Assembly (NCBI RefSeq): GCF_005280735.1
Contig: NZ_CP040077.1
Coordinates: forward strand, 2,852,001-2,916,000
DNA from: Trinickia violacea
GTDB lineage: Bacteria; Pseudomonadota; Gammaproteobacteria; Burkholderiales; Burkholderiaceae
Length of the DNA: 64,000 nucleotides
Reading direction: 5' to 3'
Both the position numbers and the translations under genes were made by a program. Of this stretch, positions 1-8,558 are shown piece by piece. The notes under the pieces were generated by a model. The model ran no database searches, was not told the origin of the DNA, and worked only from the letters and a program-made list of their open reading frames with translations. Position 1 is the first letter of the stretch, and each line of letters starts with the position of its first letter.

Positions 1-169
1 CGTGCGTCGGATACTCGCTGCCGCGCGCGGCGTTCGGCATCAAGCGCGTGCTGTTCTCGGGCGCGTACATGTCGTCTTGAGGGCTCAGACCTTGCGCGTA
101 TCCGTGAGCCGCGAGTCCACACGCTGCCGTGCACAATGCCACGCGCAGCACCATCGCCATTCGTTTCAT
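1..169 (-). CDS. exported protein, C-terminus cut by window edge
   Basis: An ATG at 169 reading leftward is preceded by a clear GGAGG ribosome binding site about 7 bases upstream. The first 25 or so residues form a typical Sec signal peptide (MKRMAMVLRVALCTAACG, then an A-H-G-Y-A-Q cleavage region). The visible mature part is short, polar and not recognised. The frame stays open to base 1, so the gene continues outside the window. Only about 56 residues are visible; no function can be assigned. Confidence 0.6.
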   Translation of the reverse strand, partial: MKRMAMVLRVALCTAACGLAAHGYAQGLSPQDDMYAPENSTRLMPNAARGSEYPTH

Positions 170-434
170 GTTCGCCTCCGAAATCAGGAAAAAGCCGGGG
201 AAAAGGCCGTCGCGGGCCGCGCAGCACGGCAACCGGCGTTTGCGCGGGCCACCGTGAAAATACGCATGGCCGCGGCCGACGGATTCACTGTAGACGCTCC
301 GGGCGCGTCGCACACGGGCACGGATGACGCCCGGGCACGCCCCTACATTACTGGCGCGCGATGCGCGATACCATGTGCGCGCGCCATGCATTACCGCCTT
401 GCCGTCCCCATCCATCCCTTTCGGAGCCGCGATC

Positions 435-860
435 ATGGAAACCACCAATCCCAACAGCCTTTTCGCCGAATACGCCAAGATGATCGAGAAGTTCAAGCTC
501 CCCGGGATCGACGTCTCCGCCGTGTTGGAGTCGCAACGCAAGGACATCGAGGCACTGGCGGCTGCCAACGCCACGGCGATCTCGGGCATGCAGACGCTCG
601 GCCAGAAACAGGCGGAAATCCTGCAATCGACGATGAGCCAGGTGCAATCGCTCGTCACGCAACTGACCACCTCGGGCGCCACGCCGTCCTCCAGCGCGGG
701 CGAACTGGTGCAGCAAGCGCTGCACAAGGCGCTGGCGGACATGCAGGAGCTTGCGGACACGGCCTACAAGACGCAGTCGGACAGCTTCGCCGTGGTCAGC
801 AAGCGCGTGTCGGAGCACGTCGAGGAACTGAAGGCGCTCTTGCAGGCGAAGAAACCCTGA
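435..860 (+). CDS. phasin family protein
   Basis: A 141-residue alpha-helical protein without signal peptide. The start is the ATG at 435, with GGAGC eight bases upstream; longer in-frame starts have no such site. The sequence opens with the short N-terminal block typical of Burkholderiales phasins (FAEYAKMIEKFKLPGIDV), followed by E-S-Q-R-K-D-I-E-A-L and long heptad-like helices rich in Ala and Gln, and ends in K-K-P. Phasins coat polyhydroxyalkanoate granules and control their size and number. It is monocistronic here, far from the second phasin at 40991, which has a different N-terminus. Assignment to the Phasin_2 family is by sequence pattern. Confidence 0.85.
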   Translation: METTNPNSLFAEYAKMIEKFKLPGIDVSAVLESQRKDIEALAAANATAISGMQTLGQKQAEILQSTMSQVQSLVTQLTTSGATPSSSAGELVQQALHKALADMQELADTAYKTQSDSFAVVSKRVSEHVEELKALLQAKKP

Positions 861-1244
861 GCATCCGGCGTCGGCCGCGAGGCTCGGTCAACGCCACGCG
901 AAGCGCGAAGGGAGAGCCGCGATGCTTGCCGCCGGCTCCCCGCTGTCGCGTGAACCGCGGCGCCCTTCCCAGCCTCGACAACCGCCGAAACCCACGAAGC
1001 GCCGACGACGGTAGGAACGACGCGATGCACCGTCGTTGAAGCTGGCTGCTCTATTTAAATCGATTGTTGGTGCGAAAACGTACGCAGCCAAACGAAATGG
1101 CGTATGCCCGATTCCGGTAAATAGACGATGCTTAATGCTCCGATAGTTGGACGTCCGCAAACACTGAATTGCGATTCCGACGGATTATCGACAGCGCTCG
1201 AATCGGTACACTAAATCAGCAAAAGAGTCTCGGGGGGCCCTAAC
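861..1244. other. gene-poor interval
   Basis: No convincing coding frame. The first 170 bases are GC-rich and follow the phasin stop; from about 1040 the composition becomes more AT-rich (for example ctctatttaaatcg), which suits a promoter region for the small ORF at 1245, but no clean -35/-10 pair was fixed. Confidence 0.4.
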
Positions 1245-1349
1245 ATGTTGACCGCTTTTTTCGTTGCCAGCCCGTTCGCGATAGCGGCGTTGTTTGCGTT
1301 TGCCAAGTTTGCCGACGCGCGCACCGGCGCAGCCGAACGCGACTTGTAG
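1245..1349 (+). CDS. small hydrophobic peptide, 34 residues
   Basis: The ORF starts at ATG 1245 and encodes MLTAFFVASPFAIAALFAF followed by a charged tail ending in A-A-E-R-D-L. A single N-terminal membrane-spanning helix of about 18 residues is evident. A G-rich stretch (cggggggcc) 6 to 14 bases upstream may serve as a ribosome binding site. No family was recognised. It might be a real small membrane protein or chance; the compositional contrast between hydrophobic helix and charged tail favours a real one. Confidence 0.35.
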   Translation: MLTAFFVASPFAIAALFAFAKFADARTGAAERDL

Positions 1350-1375
1350 ACGCCGGTGGCGCGAACGACGCGCGC

Positions 1376-1756
1376 CTAATCGCCTGACATCTCCTCATCC
1401 GGGACTTCGTCGCCGAATCGCTCGCCAACGTAGCACCGCATCGCAGCAATCAACGCCGTTGCGCCGGTATGCCGGAAATCCGCTTTCGCGATCTCGCGCC
1501 GGTTCCCCACGCTCTTCTCGGCTCCCCAGCAATCGTCGAACTTGACGATGCTGATCCCCTCGCGGTCAATGATCGGCCCACCTTCGTTCCAGTCGGTCGA
1601 CGGCACAAAAGCCGCGTCCACCGCGCTCTCGGGGTCGCCGTCGCACGGCGGCTCCTCGACCCAGCACAGTCCGTCGTCGACGCGCGGCTTGGGCAGCTCG
1701 GCTGCACGAGCGACCCAGTAGTCGAGCCACGCACCTTCCAATTCCGATATCCGCAT
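1376..1756 (-). CDS. NinX-like phage protein (DUF2591)
   Basis: A 126-residue soluble protein read leftward from ATG 1756, chosen because CGGAGGG lies just upstream; a longer frame to 1813 lacks such a site. It matches the DUF2591 / phage P22 NinX pattern: N-terminal S-E-L-E-G-A-W-L-D-Y-W-V-A, a central F-V-P-S-T-D-W-N-E-G-G-P-I-I block, and C-terminal A-L-I-A-A-M-R-C-Y-V with an acidic G-D-E-V-P-D-E tail. NinX lies in the lambdoid nin region and its function is unknown. No other phage gene is visible nearby, so this is an isolated phage-derived gene. Confidence 0.8.
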   Translation of the reverse strand: MRISELEGAWLDYWVARAAELPKPRVDDGLCWVEEPPCDGDPESAVDAAFVPSTDWNEGGPIIDREGISIVKFDDCWGAEKSVGNRREIAKADFRHTGATALIAAMRCYVGERFGDEVPDEEMSGD

Positions 1757-2129
1757 CGTTGCCCTCCGTATTTGTCTGCAGTGTACGCCTGCCAAGTGTG
1801 GCGAATGTGACACGGATTGCGCGTTGCCGCCGCGCGCTGTCCGTCACAGCGGGCGTTCGGCATGCCGTGCGCCACAGCCCTGCTTCGTGGCCGCCTTGGC
1901 GGATTATTTCGCAGTACTTTATTATCTGCGGAAAATCTTCCTAGGCTCGAAGGCATCCTCGCCATTCGAGTTCGCCGCGCCTCCCACTGGCTTGCCGGCA
2001 ATTAAGGTAATACGATAGCAACGGCGACGATCGCGCCAGTCCTTCGCCGGCGATCGATTGCCAAGCGCTTCAGTCAACGCATTTCGAACCATCGAGCGCT
2101 ATCGACTCACCCACTTTTGCGGAGCAGCC
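1757..2129. promoter_or_regulatory. dadA upstream region with a possible Lrp-like dyad
   Basis: No gene is supported here. At 1912-1928 the sequence CAG-N11-CTG with an AT-rich centre (tactttattat) resembles the Lrp consensus YAG-N9-CTR, but the spacer is two bases longer. Lrp-family regulators commonly control dadA in proteobacteria, which makes the site worth noting; as read it is only a weak candidate. Confidence 0.25.
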
Positions 2130-3422
2130 ATGCGAGTTGTCGTCTTGGGTAGCGGCGTCGTCGGGGTGACGAGCGCCTATTATCTGGCGCGTGCCGGGCA
2201 CGAAGTCACCGTGATCGACCGCGAGGCCGGCCCGGCGCTGGAAACCAGCTTTGCCAATGCCGGGCAGATCTCGCCGGGCTACGCCGCGCCGTGGGCCGCG
2301 CCGGGCGTGCCGCTCAAGGCTGTCAAATGGATGTTCCAAAAGCACGCGCCGCTCGCGATCCGGCCGGACGACGCCGACAAGCAATTCCAGCTGCAGTGGA
2401 TGTGGCAGATGCTGCAGAACTGCACCGCCGAGCGCTATGCGATCAACAAGGCCCGCATGGTGCGCCTCGCCGAATACAGCCGCGACTGCCTGCAAGCGCT
2501 GCGCGCCAAGACCGGCATCGAGTACGAAGGCCGCACCGGCGGCACGCTGCAGGTGTTCCGCACGCAGCAGCAACTCGACGGCGCGGCGAAAGACATCGCG
2601 GTGCTCAAGGAAGCCGGCGTCGCGTATGAACTGCTGATGCCGTCCGAGCTGTCTCGTGCCGAGCCGGCGCTTGCCGCGACCGCGCACAAGCTGACCGGCG
2701 GCCTGCGCTTGCCCGGCGACGAAACCGGCGACTGCCAATTGTTCACGACGCGCCTGGTTGCGCTCGCCGAGCAGCTCGGCGTGACCTTCCGCTTCGACAC
2801 GCTCGTCGACGCGCTCGCGCTGGAAGGCGGCCGCATTGCCGGCGTGCGGCACGGCAGCAAGCTCGTGCACGGGGACGCGTTCGTCGTCGCGTTCGGTTCC
2901 TATTCGACAAAATTTCTGTCGGGCATCGTCAAGATTCCGGTGTACCCGCTGAAGGGCTATTCGATCACGGCGCCCATTGCCGACGCCGCCAAGGCTCCCG
3001 TGTCGACCGTGCTCGACGAAACCTACAAGATCGCGATCACGCGTTTCGAGGAGCGAATTCGCGTGGGCGGCATGGCCGAGATCGTCGGCTTCGACAAGGA
3101 ACTGCGCGAGGCGCGCCGCGACACGCTCGAAATGTGCGTGAACGACCTGTTCCCGGGCGGCGGCGATACCGCAAACGCGACGTTCTGGACCGGGCTGCGC
3201 CCGATGACGCCGGACGGCACGCCGATTGTCGGCCGCACCGCCGTGCCGAACCTGTTCCTGAACACGGGACACGGCACGCTCGGCTGGACGATGTCTTGCG
3301 GCTCCGCACAATTGCTAGCCGACCTCATCTCCGGCAACGAGCCGGCGATCCGCTGCGACGACCTCAACGTGTTCCGCTATTCCGACGAGCCTGCGCCTCC
3401 GGCGGATTTCGAGCTTGCCTGA
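2130..3422 (+). CDS. dadA: D-amino acid dehydrogenase small subunit
   Basis: A 430-residue FAD-dependent oxidoreductase that deaminates D-amino acids, chiefly D-alanine, to 2-oxo acids and passes electrons to the respiratory chain at the inner face of the cytoplasmic membrane. The ATG at 2130 follows GGAG and places the Rossmann motif G-S-G-V-V-G at residues 7-12. The family blocks S-F-A-N-A-G-Q-I-S-P-G-Y near residue 40 and the C-terminal W-T-G-L-R-P-M-T-P-D-G-T-P and N-T-G-H-G-T-L-G-W-T stretches are all present. Length matches E. coli DadA (432). No alanine racemase gene (dadX) follows, so it appears to be a single-gene unit. Confidence 0.95.
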   Translation: MRVVVLGSGVVGVTSAYYLARAGHEVTVIDREAGPALETSFANAGQISPGYAAPWAAPGVPLKAVKWMFQKHAPLAIRPDDADKQFQLQWMWQMLQNCTAERYAINKARMVRLAEYSRDCLQALRAKTGIEYEGRTGGTLQVFRTQQQLDGAAKDIAVLKEAGVAYELLMPSELSRAEPALAATAHKLTGGLRLPGDETGDCQLFTTRLVALAEQLGVTFRFDTLVDALALEGGRIAGVRHGSKLVHGDAFVVAFGSYSTKFLSGIVKIPVYPLKGYSITAPIADAAKAPVSTVLDETYKIAITRFEERIRVGGMAEIVGFDKELREARRDTLEMCVNDLFPGGGDTANATFWTGLRPMTPDGTPIVGRTAVPNLFLNTGHGTLGWTMSCGSAQLLADLISGNEPAIRCDDLNVFRYSDEPAPPADFELA

Positions 3423-3490
3423 CGCCGGCGATCTAAAGGCTATGATGTAAACACTGCTGATGTCACCGCAGCCTTGCATGGGAGGCCATC

Positions 3491-3979
3491 GTGAACAAGG
3501 TCTTGGTCGGTTTTGACGGATCGGAGTCCGCGCATCACGCGGTCGCTTTCGCGGTGGATCTCGCGAAGCGATATGGGGCGAGTCTCTGTGTCCTGCTCGT
3601 GGCGCGAACGCCGGATTGGGGCGCGCTCGAGTACGAGCGCGTCGACGTGGTCGAACGCGAGGTGAAGCACTGCGAGGAGATCCTCGCCGAGATCAAAGCG
3701 AAGCTCGGCGACCTGACGACGGTGCCGATCCAGTTTGATCTCGTGATCGGCCAGCCCGCCAAGGAGATCGTCCTGTACGCCGAGAAGCACGACATCGATC
3801 ACCTGGTCGTCGGCCATCGCGGCCACACGATGTTCGACCGCTGGCTGATCGGCTCGGTCGCGCGGCAGGTCATTGCCTACGCGCCGTGCGCCGTCACGAT
3901 CGTGCGCGACCGGTCCGCCGACAAGTCCATGCGGGCGAAAGCGGAACGCCACGCCGAAACGGAAACGCCGCTGCTTTGA
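3491..3979 (+). CDS. universal stress protein, UspA family
   Basis: A 162-residue single-domain Usp protein. The start is GTGAACAAG-free: ATG 3491 with GGGAGG upstream. It begins NKVLVGFDGSESA, the usual beta1/alpha1 region, and carries the ATP-binding signature G-x2-G-x9-G-S as G-H-R-G...G-S in its C-terminal third, so it is expected to bind ATP. The last 20 residues are a polar extension beyond the fold. It lies between dadA and the EF-G-like gene with its own spacing, so it is probably transcribed alone. Its specific role (stress survival, low oxygen) cannot be read from the sequence. Confidence 0.9.
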   Translation: MNKVLVGFDGSESAHHAVAFAVDLAKRYGASLCVLLVARTPDWGALEYERVDVVEREVKHCEEILAEIKAKLGDLTTVPIQFDLVIGQPAKEIVLYAEKHDIDHLVVGHRGHTMFDRWLIGSVARQVIAYAPCAVTIVRDRSADKSMRAKAERHAETETPLL

Positions 3980-4094
3980 GCGCCCGGCGTCGGCGAGCGC
4001 ACAGATTCGACACGATGCGCGCGCCCGCGCTATTTGGCAGACGGGCTGTTTTCGCGAATAATGGCCCAACATCCGTTACTGGACGAGGGCAACC

Positions 4095-6146
4095 ATGGAT
4101 TACAGCCCCGATGCCATCCGTACCATCGCCCTGGTCGGGCATGGCGGCTGCGGCAAGACTTCCATTGCCGAAGCGCTGCTCCACCAGGGCGGCGCGGTGC
4201 ACGCGCCCGGCAGCGTGGAGCGCGGCACCACGGTCTGCGACTTCGACCCGCTCGAGCGCAAATACCATCACTCCCTGAATTCCGCCGTCACCCACCTGCA
4301 TTACCGCGACACCCGCATCCACCTCCTCGATACCCCCGGTTATCCCGACTTTTCGGGACTGTCGATCAGCACGCTTTCCGCCGTCGAGACCGCCGCCATC
4401 GTCATCAATGCGCAGACCGGCATCGAAATGACCACGCGGCGCATGATGGAATGGGCCGGGAAACGCAAGCTCTGCCGAATGATCATCGTGAACGGCATCG
4501 ACGGCGAAAAAGTCGATCTTCCCGGTTTGCTCGCGCAAATCCAGGAGGCGTTCGGCAAGTCGTGCCTGCCGATCAACCTGCCGGCGCAGAGCGGACGGCA
4601 GGTCGTCGATTGCTTCTTCAACCCTGCCGGCGAGGCCGATTTTTTGTCGGTGGAAACCGCGCACAATCAATTGATCGATCAGGTCATCGAGATCGATCCG
4701 CAATTGATGGAGCTCTACCTGGAGCAAGGCGAGGCCATCACTCCCGAGCAATTGCACGAGCCGTTCGAGCGCGCGCTGCGCGAAGGCCATCTGATACCGG
4801 TCTGCTTCACGTCCGCGATAAATGGTGCCGGGATTGCGGAATTGCTCGACGTGTTCGTGCGGCTCTTGCCGAATCCATCGGAAGGCAACCCGCCCCTTTT
4901 CTATCGCGATGCGGACGGCCGCCAGGAAGTCGTTCACGCCGAACCCGACGCCGGCAAGCATGTGCTCGCCCACGTCTTCAAGATCGTCGTCGATCCGTAC
5001 ATCGGCAAGATGGCCGTGTTTCGCATTCATCAGGGCACGATCAGGCGCGACAGCCAGCTCTACATCGGGCTCGGACGGCAGCCGTTTCGCGTGGCGCACT
5101 TGATGATGCTGCAGGGCAAGGACCATGTGGATGTTCCCGAGGCCGGACCCGGCGACATCTGCGCCACGGCCAAGGTCGACGAGATCGGCTTCGATGCCGT
5201 GCTGCACGATGCTCCCGAAGACGGCGATATCCACCTGACGCCGCTCGACTTCCCCACCCCGATCTACGGCCTCGCGATCGAACCCGCGCGCCGCGGCAAC
5301 GAGCAGCGCCTCTGGGAGATTCTGCAGAAACTCGGCGCGGAAGATCCGTGCCTGCGCATCGAACACCCGGTCGGGACGAACGAAACCGTCGTGCGCGGTT
5401 TGGGCGAGCTGCATCTGCGCCACATGCTCGAACGGCTCGCCGACCAGTACAAAGTCGACGTCGTGACGCGGCCGCCGAAGATCGCCTATCGCGAGACCAT
5501 CGGCGGCAAGGCCGAAGGACATCACCGCCACAAGAAGCAAACGGGCGGCGCGGGCCAATTCGGCGAGGTGATGCTGCGCGTCGAGCCGCTGCCGCGCGGC
5601 GCCGGCTTCGAGTTCGTCGATGCCGTCAAGGGCGGCGCCATCCCAGGCCAGTTCATTCCGGCAGTCGAAAAAGGCATTCTTCAGGTGATCGAGAGCGGGC
5701 CGCTCGCGGGATTTCCGATGCAAGACGTGCGCGTCACCGTGTTCGACGGCAAGAGCCATTCCGTCGATTCCAAGGAGGTGGCGTTCGTCACCGCGGGGCG
5801 CAAGGCGTTCATCGATGCGGTGCTGAAGGCACAACCGATCGTGCTCGAACCGATCGTCGACATCGAGGTGATGACGCCGGAAACGGCAATGGGCGACATC
5901 ATCGGCGATTTGTCGTCAAAGCGCGGGCAGGTTCACGGCACGCGCAACATCGCGGGCAACGCGGTGGTCGTCGCGGGACAGGTGCCGCTGTCGGAACTCA
6001 ACGATTACCAGTCACGGTTGAACGCCATTGCGGGCGGGCATGGGAACTACAGCATCCAGCTCAGCCACTACGATCCGGTGCCGCCTTCCCAGCAGGAGAG
6101 ACTGGCGTCGCAACATAAGAAGCAGGGGGATGCTGCAGCGCAATGA
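4095..6146 (+). CDS. EF-G-like translational GTPase paralogue
   Basis: A 683-residue protein with the EF-G domain order: G domain (residues 1-270), domain II, domains III to V. It is the EF-G-like subfamily, not canonical FusA. The P-loop reads G-H-G-G-C-G-K-T where FusA has A-H-x-D-A-G-K-T. The G3 motif is DTPGYPDF, with Tyr replacing the catalytic His of DTPGH. The G4 motif is N-G-I-D instead of N-K-x-D. Domain IV is preserved, including A-Y-R-E-T-I and K-K-Q-T-G-G-A-G-Q-F-G. Such paralogues are widespread and their role is poorly known; altered GTP hydrolysis or nucleotide specificity is likely. It is followed head to head by the EPS gene at 6151, only four bases away. Confidence 0.85.
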   Translation: MDYSPDAIRTIALVGHGGCGKTSIAEALLHQGGAVHAPGSVERGTTVCDFDPLERKYHHSLNSAVTHLHYRDTRIHLLDTPGYPDFSGLSISTLSAVETAAIVINAQTGIEMTTRRMMEWAGKRKLCRMIIVNGIDGEKVDLPGLLAQIQEAFGKSCLPINLPAQSGRQVVDCFFNPAGEADFLSVETAHNQLIDQVIEIDPQLMELYLEQGEAITPEQLHEPFERALREGHLIPVCFTSAINGAGIAELLDVFVRLLPNPSEGNPPLFYRDADGRQEVVHAEPDAGKHVLAHVFKIVVDPYIGKMAVFRIHQGTIRRDSQLYIGLGRQPFRVAHLMMLQGKDHVDVPEAGPGDICATAKVDEIGFDAVLHDAPEDGDIHLTPLDFPTPIYGLAIEPARRGNEQRLWEILQKLGAEDPCLRIEHPVGTNETVVRGLGELHLRHMLERLADQYKVDVVTRPPKIAYRETIGGKAEGHHRHKKQTGGAGQFGEVMLRVEPLPRGAGFEFVDAVKGGAIPGQFIPAVEKGILQVIESGPLAGFPMQDVRVTVFDGKSHSVDSKEVAFVTAGRKAFIDAVLKAQPIVLEPIVDIEVMTPETAMGDIIGDLSSKRGQVHGTRNIAGNAVVVAGQVPLSELNDYQSRLNAIAGGHGNYSIQLSHYDPVPPSQQERLASQHKKQGDAAAQ

Positions 6147-6150
6147 CCCA

Positions 6151-7338
6151 CTAAGTGGGGTCGACGCCAAACTCAAGCGCTCCTCGGGGCGTCGAATACA
6201 CATGCCGGTAGGCTGCCCAACAACGCTCGATCGAAAAGCGCGAGACCATACGCGAGCGCGCCTGCGCGCCTAGTTGCTCGAGTCCTTCGCGACTGAGCGA
6301 AAGGAGGCTCACCATGCTTGCCGCCAGCGCCTCAGGATCTCCACGCGGAACGACACAACCCGTGTCGCCGATCAACAGCGCGGTATCGCCGACATCGGTC
6401 GCGACGCATGGGACGCCGCACGCCATCGCCTCGCCGACGACGGTCGGCAGCCCCTCACTTCGCGACGACAGACAGAAAAGATCCAGCGAGGGGATCACCA
6501 GATGCACGTCGCTGCGCGGGCCCATGAGATGACACACGCCTTCGATGCCAGCCCGCCCGATCATCATCGTGAGTTCCCGATTGCCATGATCAAGACCCCG
6601 TCCGATCATGACGAAGTGGCACCCAGGCAGCATCGCGGACGCCTTCGCTACCGCGCTGACGAAGTTACCGTAGTCCTTGGCGGGATCGTAGCGGCCGACG
6701 ATGCCGACAATCTGCGCCGCGGGACCCAGGTCGAGTGCCGGGCGCAACGGGTCGCTGTCGCGCGGACGCGGCTTGAACAGCTCGAGATCGAACCCGTTGA
6801 AAATCACATGCATTCGCTTGTGGCAGTAGCCACCGCCGGAGTGCGACGACCGCGCCGCTTCAGCGCAGCACACAATCACATCGGGCAGCCACGACGACAG
6901 CCGCGCGCAGCACTTTGCGACGAGCGCCAGCTTGACGCCCGAACCGAACGAAGGGAATTCGGTCTGGTGCACCCCCCAGGCGAGCGTCAACCGGCTCAGC
7001 CGGCCGGCGCCGCGTCCGGGCACAAGCCGCGCGATCCGCGCGGCAACGCCGCCAAACAGATCGGCGTGATACATCCAGGTCTGCACGACATCCGGCCGAA
7101 GCTCGACTAGCCAGCGCACGAGACGGATGAGACTGAACGGATTGGGCACACTGCGCGACATTCCGAGCAGCCGCACCTCGATGCCGAGCGCGCGAATGCG
7201 CTCACCCATCGAGTCGAGCGACGACATCGAGATGACCGTGTGTTGAACGCCGTCGCACTGCGACGCCTGGATCAGGCGATATAGCATCATTTCAGCCCCG
7301 CCCACTTGGAGGCCGGAAATGACGTGAACGATTTTCAT
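6151..7338 (-). CDS. glycosyltransferase family 4 protein (EPS locus)
   Basis: A 395-residue GT-B fold transferase, read leftward from ATG 7338 with GGGGAAA upstream; a GTG 30 bases earlier is possible. The N-terminal domain starts K-I-V-H-V-I-S-G-L-Q-V-G-G-A-E, the acceptor-side motif of GT4 enzymes, and the C-terminal domain carries the E-x7-E donor motif in S-E-G-L-P-T-V-V-G-E-A-M-A-C-G. The enzyme should be a cytosolic, membrane-associated retaining glycosyltransferase adding one sugar to a lipid-linked EPS repeat unit; donor and acceptor cannot be inferred. It is the last gene of the leftward EPS arm starting with the tyrosine autokinase at 13391. Confidence 0.88.
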   Translation of the reverse strand: MKIVHVISGLQVGGAEMMLYRLIQASQCDGVQHTVISMSSLDSMGERIRALGIEVRLLGMSRSVPNPFSLIRLVRWLVELRPDVVQTWMYHADLFGGVAARIARLVPGRGAGRLSRLTLAWGVHQTEFPSFGSGVKLALVAKCCARLSSWLPDVIVCCAEAARSSHSGGGYCHKRMHVIFNGFDLELFKPRPRDSDPLRPALDLGPAAQIVGIVGRYDPAKDYGNFVSAVAKASAMLPGCHFVMIGRGLDHGNRELTMMIGRAGIEGVCHLMGPRSDVHLVIPSLDLFCLSSRSEGLPTVVGEAMACGVPCVATDVGDTALLIGDTGCVVPRGDPEALAASMVSLLSLSREGLEQLGAQARSRMVSRFSIERCWAAYRHVYSTPRGALEFGVDPT

Positions 7339-7374
7339 GGCGCAAATTTCCCCGAGCGGTGTTGTCACCCACCG

Positions 7375-8538
7375 TCAAATCGGCGCCGGCAACGTAGCGC
7401 CGAGCTCCTGATAAACCGCAAACATCTCGCCGAGCACGATGCTCTCGTCGAACTCTTCCAACGCCTTCTTTCTCGCTGCGAGACCGAGCTTGACGCCGAG
7501 CGCACGGTCGTCGTCGAGGATGCGGATCGCGTCGGCAAGCGCTTTTGCGTCACGCGCGGGAATCAAAATTCCGTCCTCGCCGTTGCGAGTCACCACCTCG
7601 CGGCAGCCGGGTGCATCTGTCGTAATCAGCGGCAACGCACACGCTGCGCCTTCGATCAGCGTCGTCGGCAGACCTTCGCGGTAATAGCTCGGCAACACGA
7701 CGACGTCCACGTCCGACAACAGTGCGGGCATGTCGCTCACGTGACCCAGCCAGACGAGCAAGCCGTCGCCAACCCATTTCTCGATTTGGCTGCGGCGAAT
7801 CGCAGCTGGATTGCCGTCGTCGGGAGAACCGGCGAGCAGGAATATCACCGAACGTCCTTCGCTCCGCAGCATCCGCGACGCTTCGACGAATTCGCCAATG
7901 CCCTTCTCCCAAATCAGTCTCGCCGCCAGCACGACCCGCAGCGGCGCACGCGTCTGCGACGCGCGCGGCCCGTGCGGCAGATAGCGTCCGAGATTGACGC
8001 CTGCGCCCTTGATCAGCCGCAGCGAACGCTCCGCCGCAATATGCGACTGCTTGAAGAGCGCGACGTCGTCAGCGTTCTGCAATATGACCGCCGAACGCTC
8101 GCCATGAAACGCGGAGCGCATCACATGCCGCACCACGGGCCGGAGCATGCGCGCGCGCAGTTGATCGCTAGTGAACACGTAACCCATGCCGTCGATCGCA
8201 TTGACGCGAATTGGCACGCCGACGAGCCGGGCCGCCAGTGAGCCATACACCGCGCCCTTGATGGTGAAGCCGTGCACGAGGAGCGGGCGTTCGCGTCTGA
8301 AGAAGCGCGCGAGCCACAGCACGAGCCCAAACTCGCGCCACGGGTTGAGGCTGCGCCGTTCCATCGGCATGACCTCCCAGCAAAAGCCGAGATCCCGCAA
8401 CTTCGGACCGTAGCTGCCGTCGGGCGACAGCAGGATCACGTCGAAACCGCGGTCTCGCAGCATATGAGCAAGCGACAGACGGAAGTGGTATAGATACCAG
8501 TCCGTGTTGGCCAGAAGAATGACTTTCTGCTTCAGCAT
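7375..8538 (-). CDS. glycosyltransferase family 4 protein (EPS locus)
   Basis: A 387-residue GT4 enzyme starting at ATG 8538 (preceded by CGGGG). The N-terminal half has V-I-L-L-A-N-T-D-W-Y-L-Y-H-F-R-L and V-H-G-F-T-I-K-G-A-V-Y-G, a pattern of the GT4 subfamily that acts on undecaprenyl-linked saccharides, close to the WbpH/CapM-like group (N-acetylgalactosamine or similar transfer is common in that group, but this is only a family hint). The C-terminal domain carries Y-R-E-G-L-P-T-T-L-I-E-G, the E-x7-E motif. It lies 36 bases from the next leftward gene and 20 from the previous, consistent with one operon. Confidence 0.88.
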   Translation of the reverse strand: MLKQKVILLANTDWYLYHFRLSLAHMLRDRGFDVILLSPDGSYGPKLRDLGFCWEVMPMERRSLNPWREFGLVLWLARFFRRERPLLVHGFTIKGAVYGSLAARLVGVPIRVNAIDGMGYVFTSDQLRARMLRPVVRHVMRSAFHGERSAVILQNADDVALFKQSHIAAERSLRLIKGAGVNLGRYLPHGPRASQTRAPLRVVLAARLIWEKGIGEFVEASRMLRSEGRSVIFLLAGSPDDGNPAAIRRSQIEKWVGDGLLVWLGHVSDMPALLSDVDVVVLPSYYREGLPTTLIEGAACALPLITTDAPGCREVVTRNGEDGILIPARDAKALADAIRILDDDRALGVKLGLAARKKALEEFDESIVLGEMFAVYQELGATLPAPI

Positions 8539-8558
8539 CGTCGTGCCCCGAGGATTCC

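Noticed and set aside
2070..3311. 413-residue open frame on the minus strand
   Set aside because: It lies fully antisense to dadA, is Arg/Ala/Val-rich with no recognisable motif, and arises from codon bias in high-GC DNA.
3894..5834. 646-residue open frame on the minus strand
   Set aside because: Antisense to the EF-G-like gene; low-complexity composition and no ribosome binding site; the plus-strand frame has clear GTPase motifs.
4034..6118. 694-residue plus-strand frame overlapping the EF-G-like gene
   Set aside because: Extremely Arg-rich shadow in another frame of the same strand; no motif.
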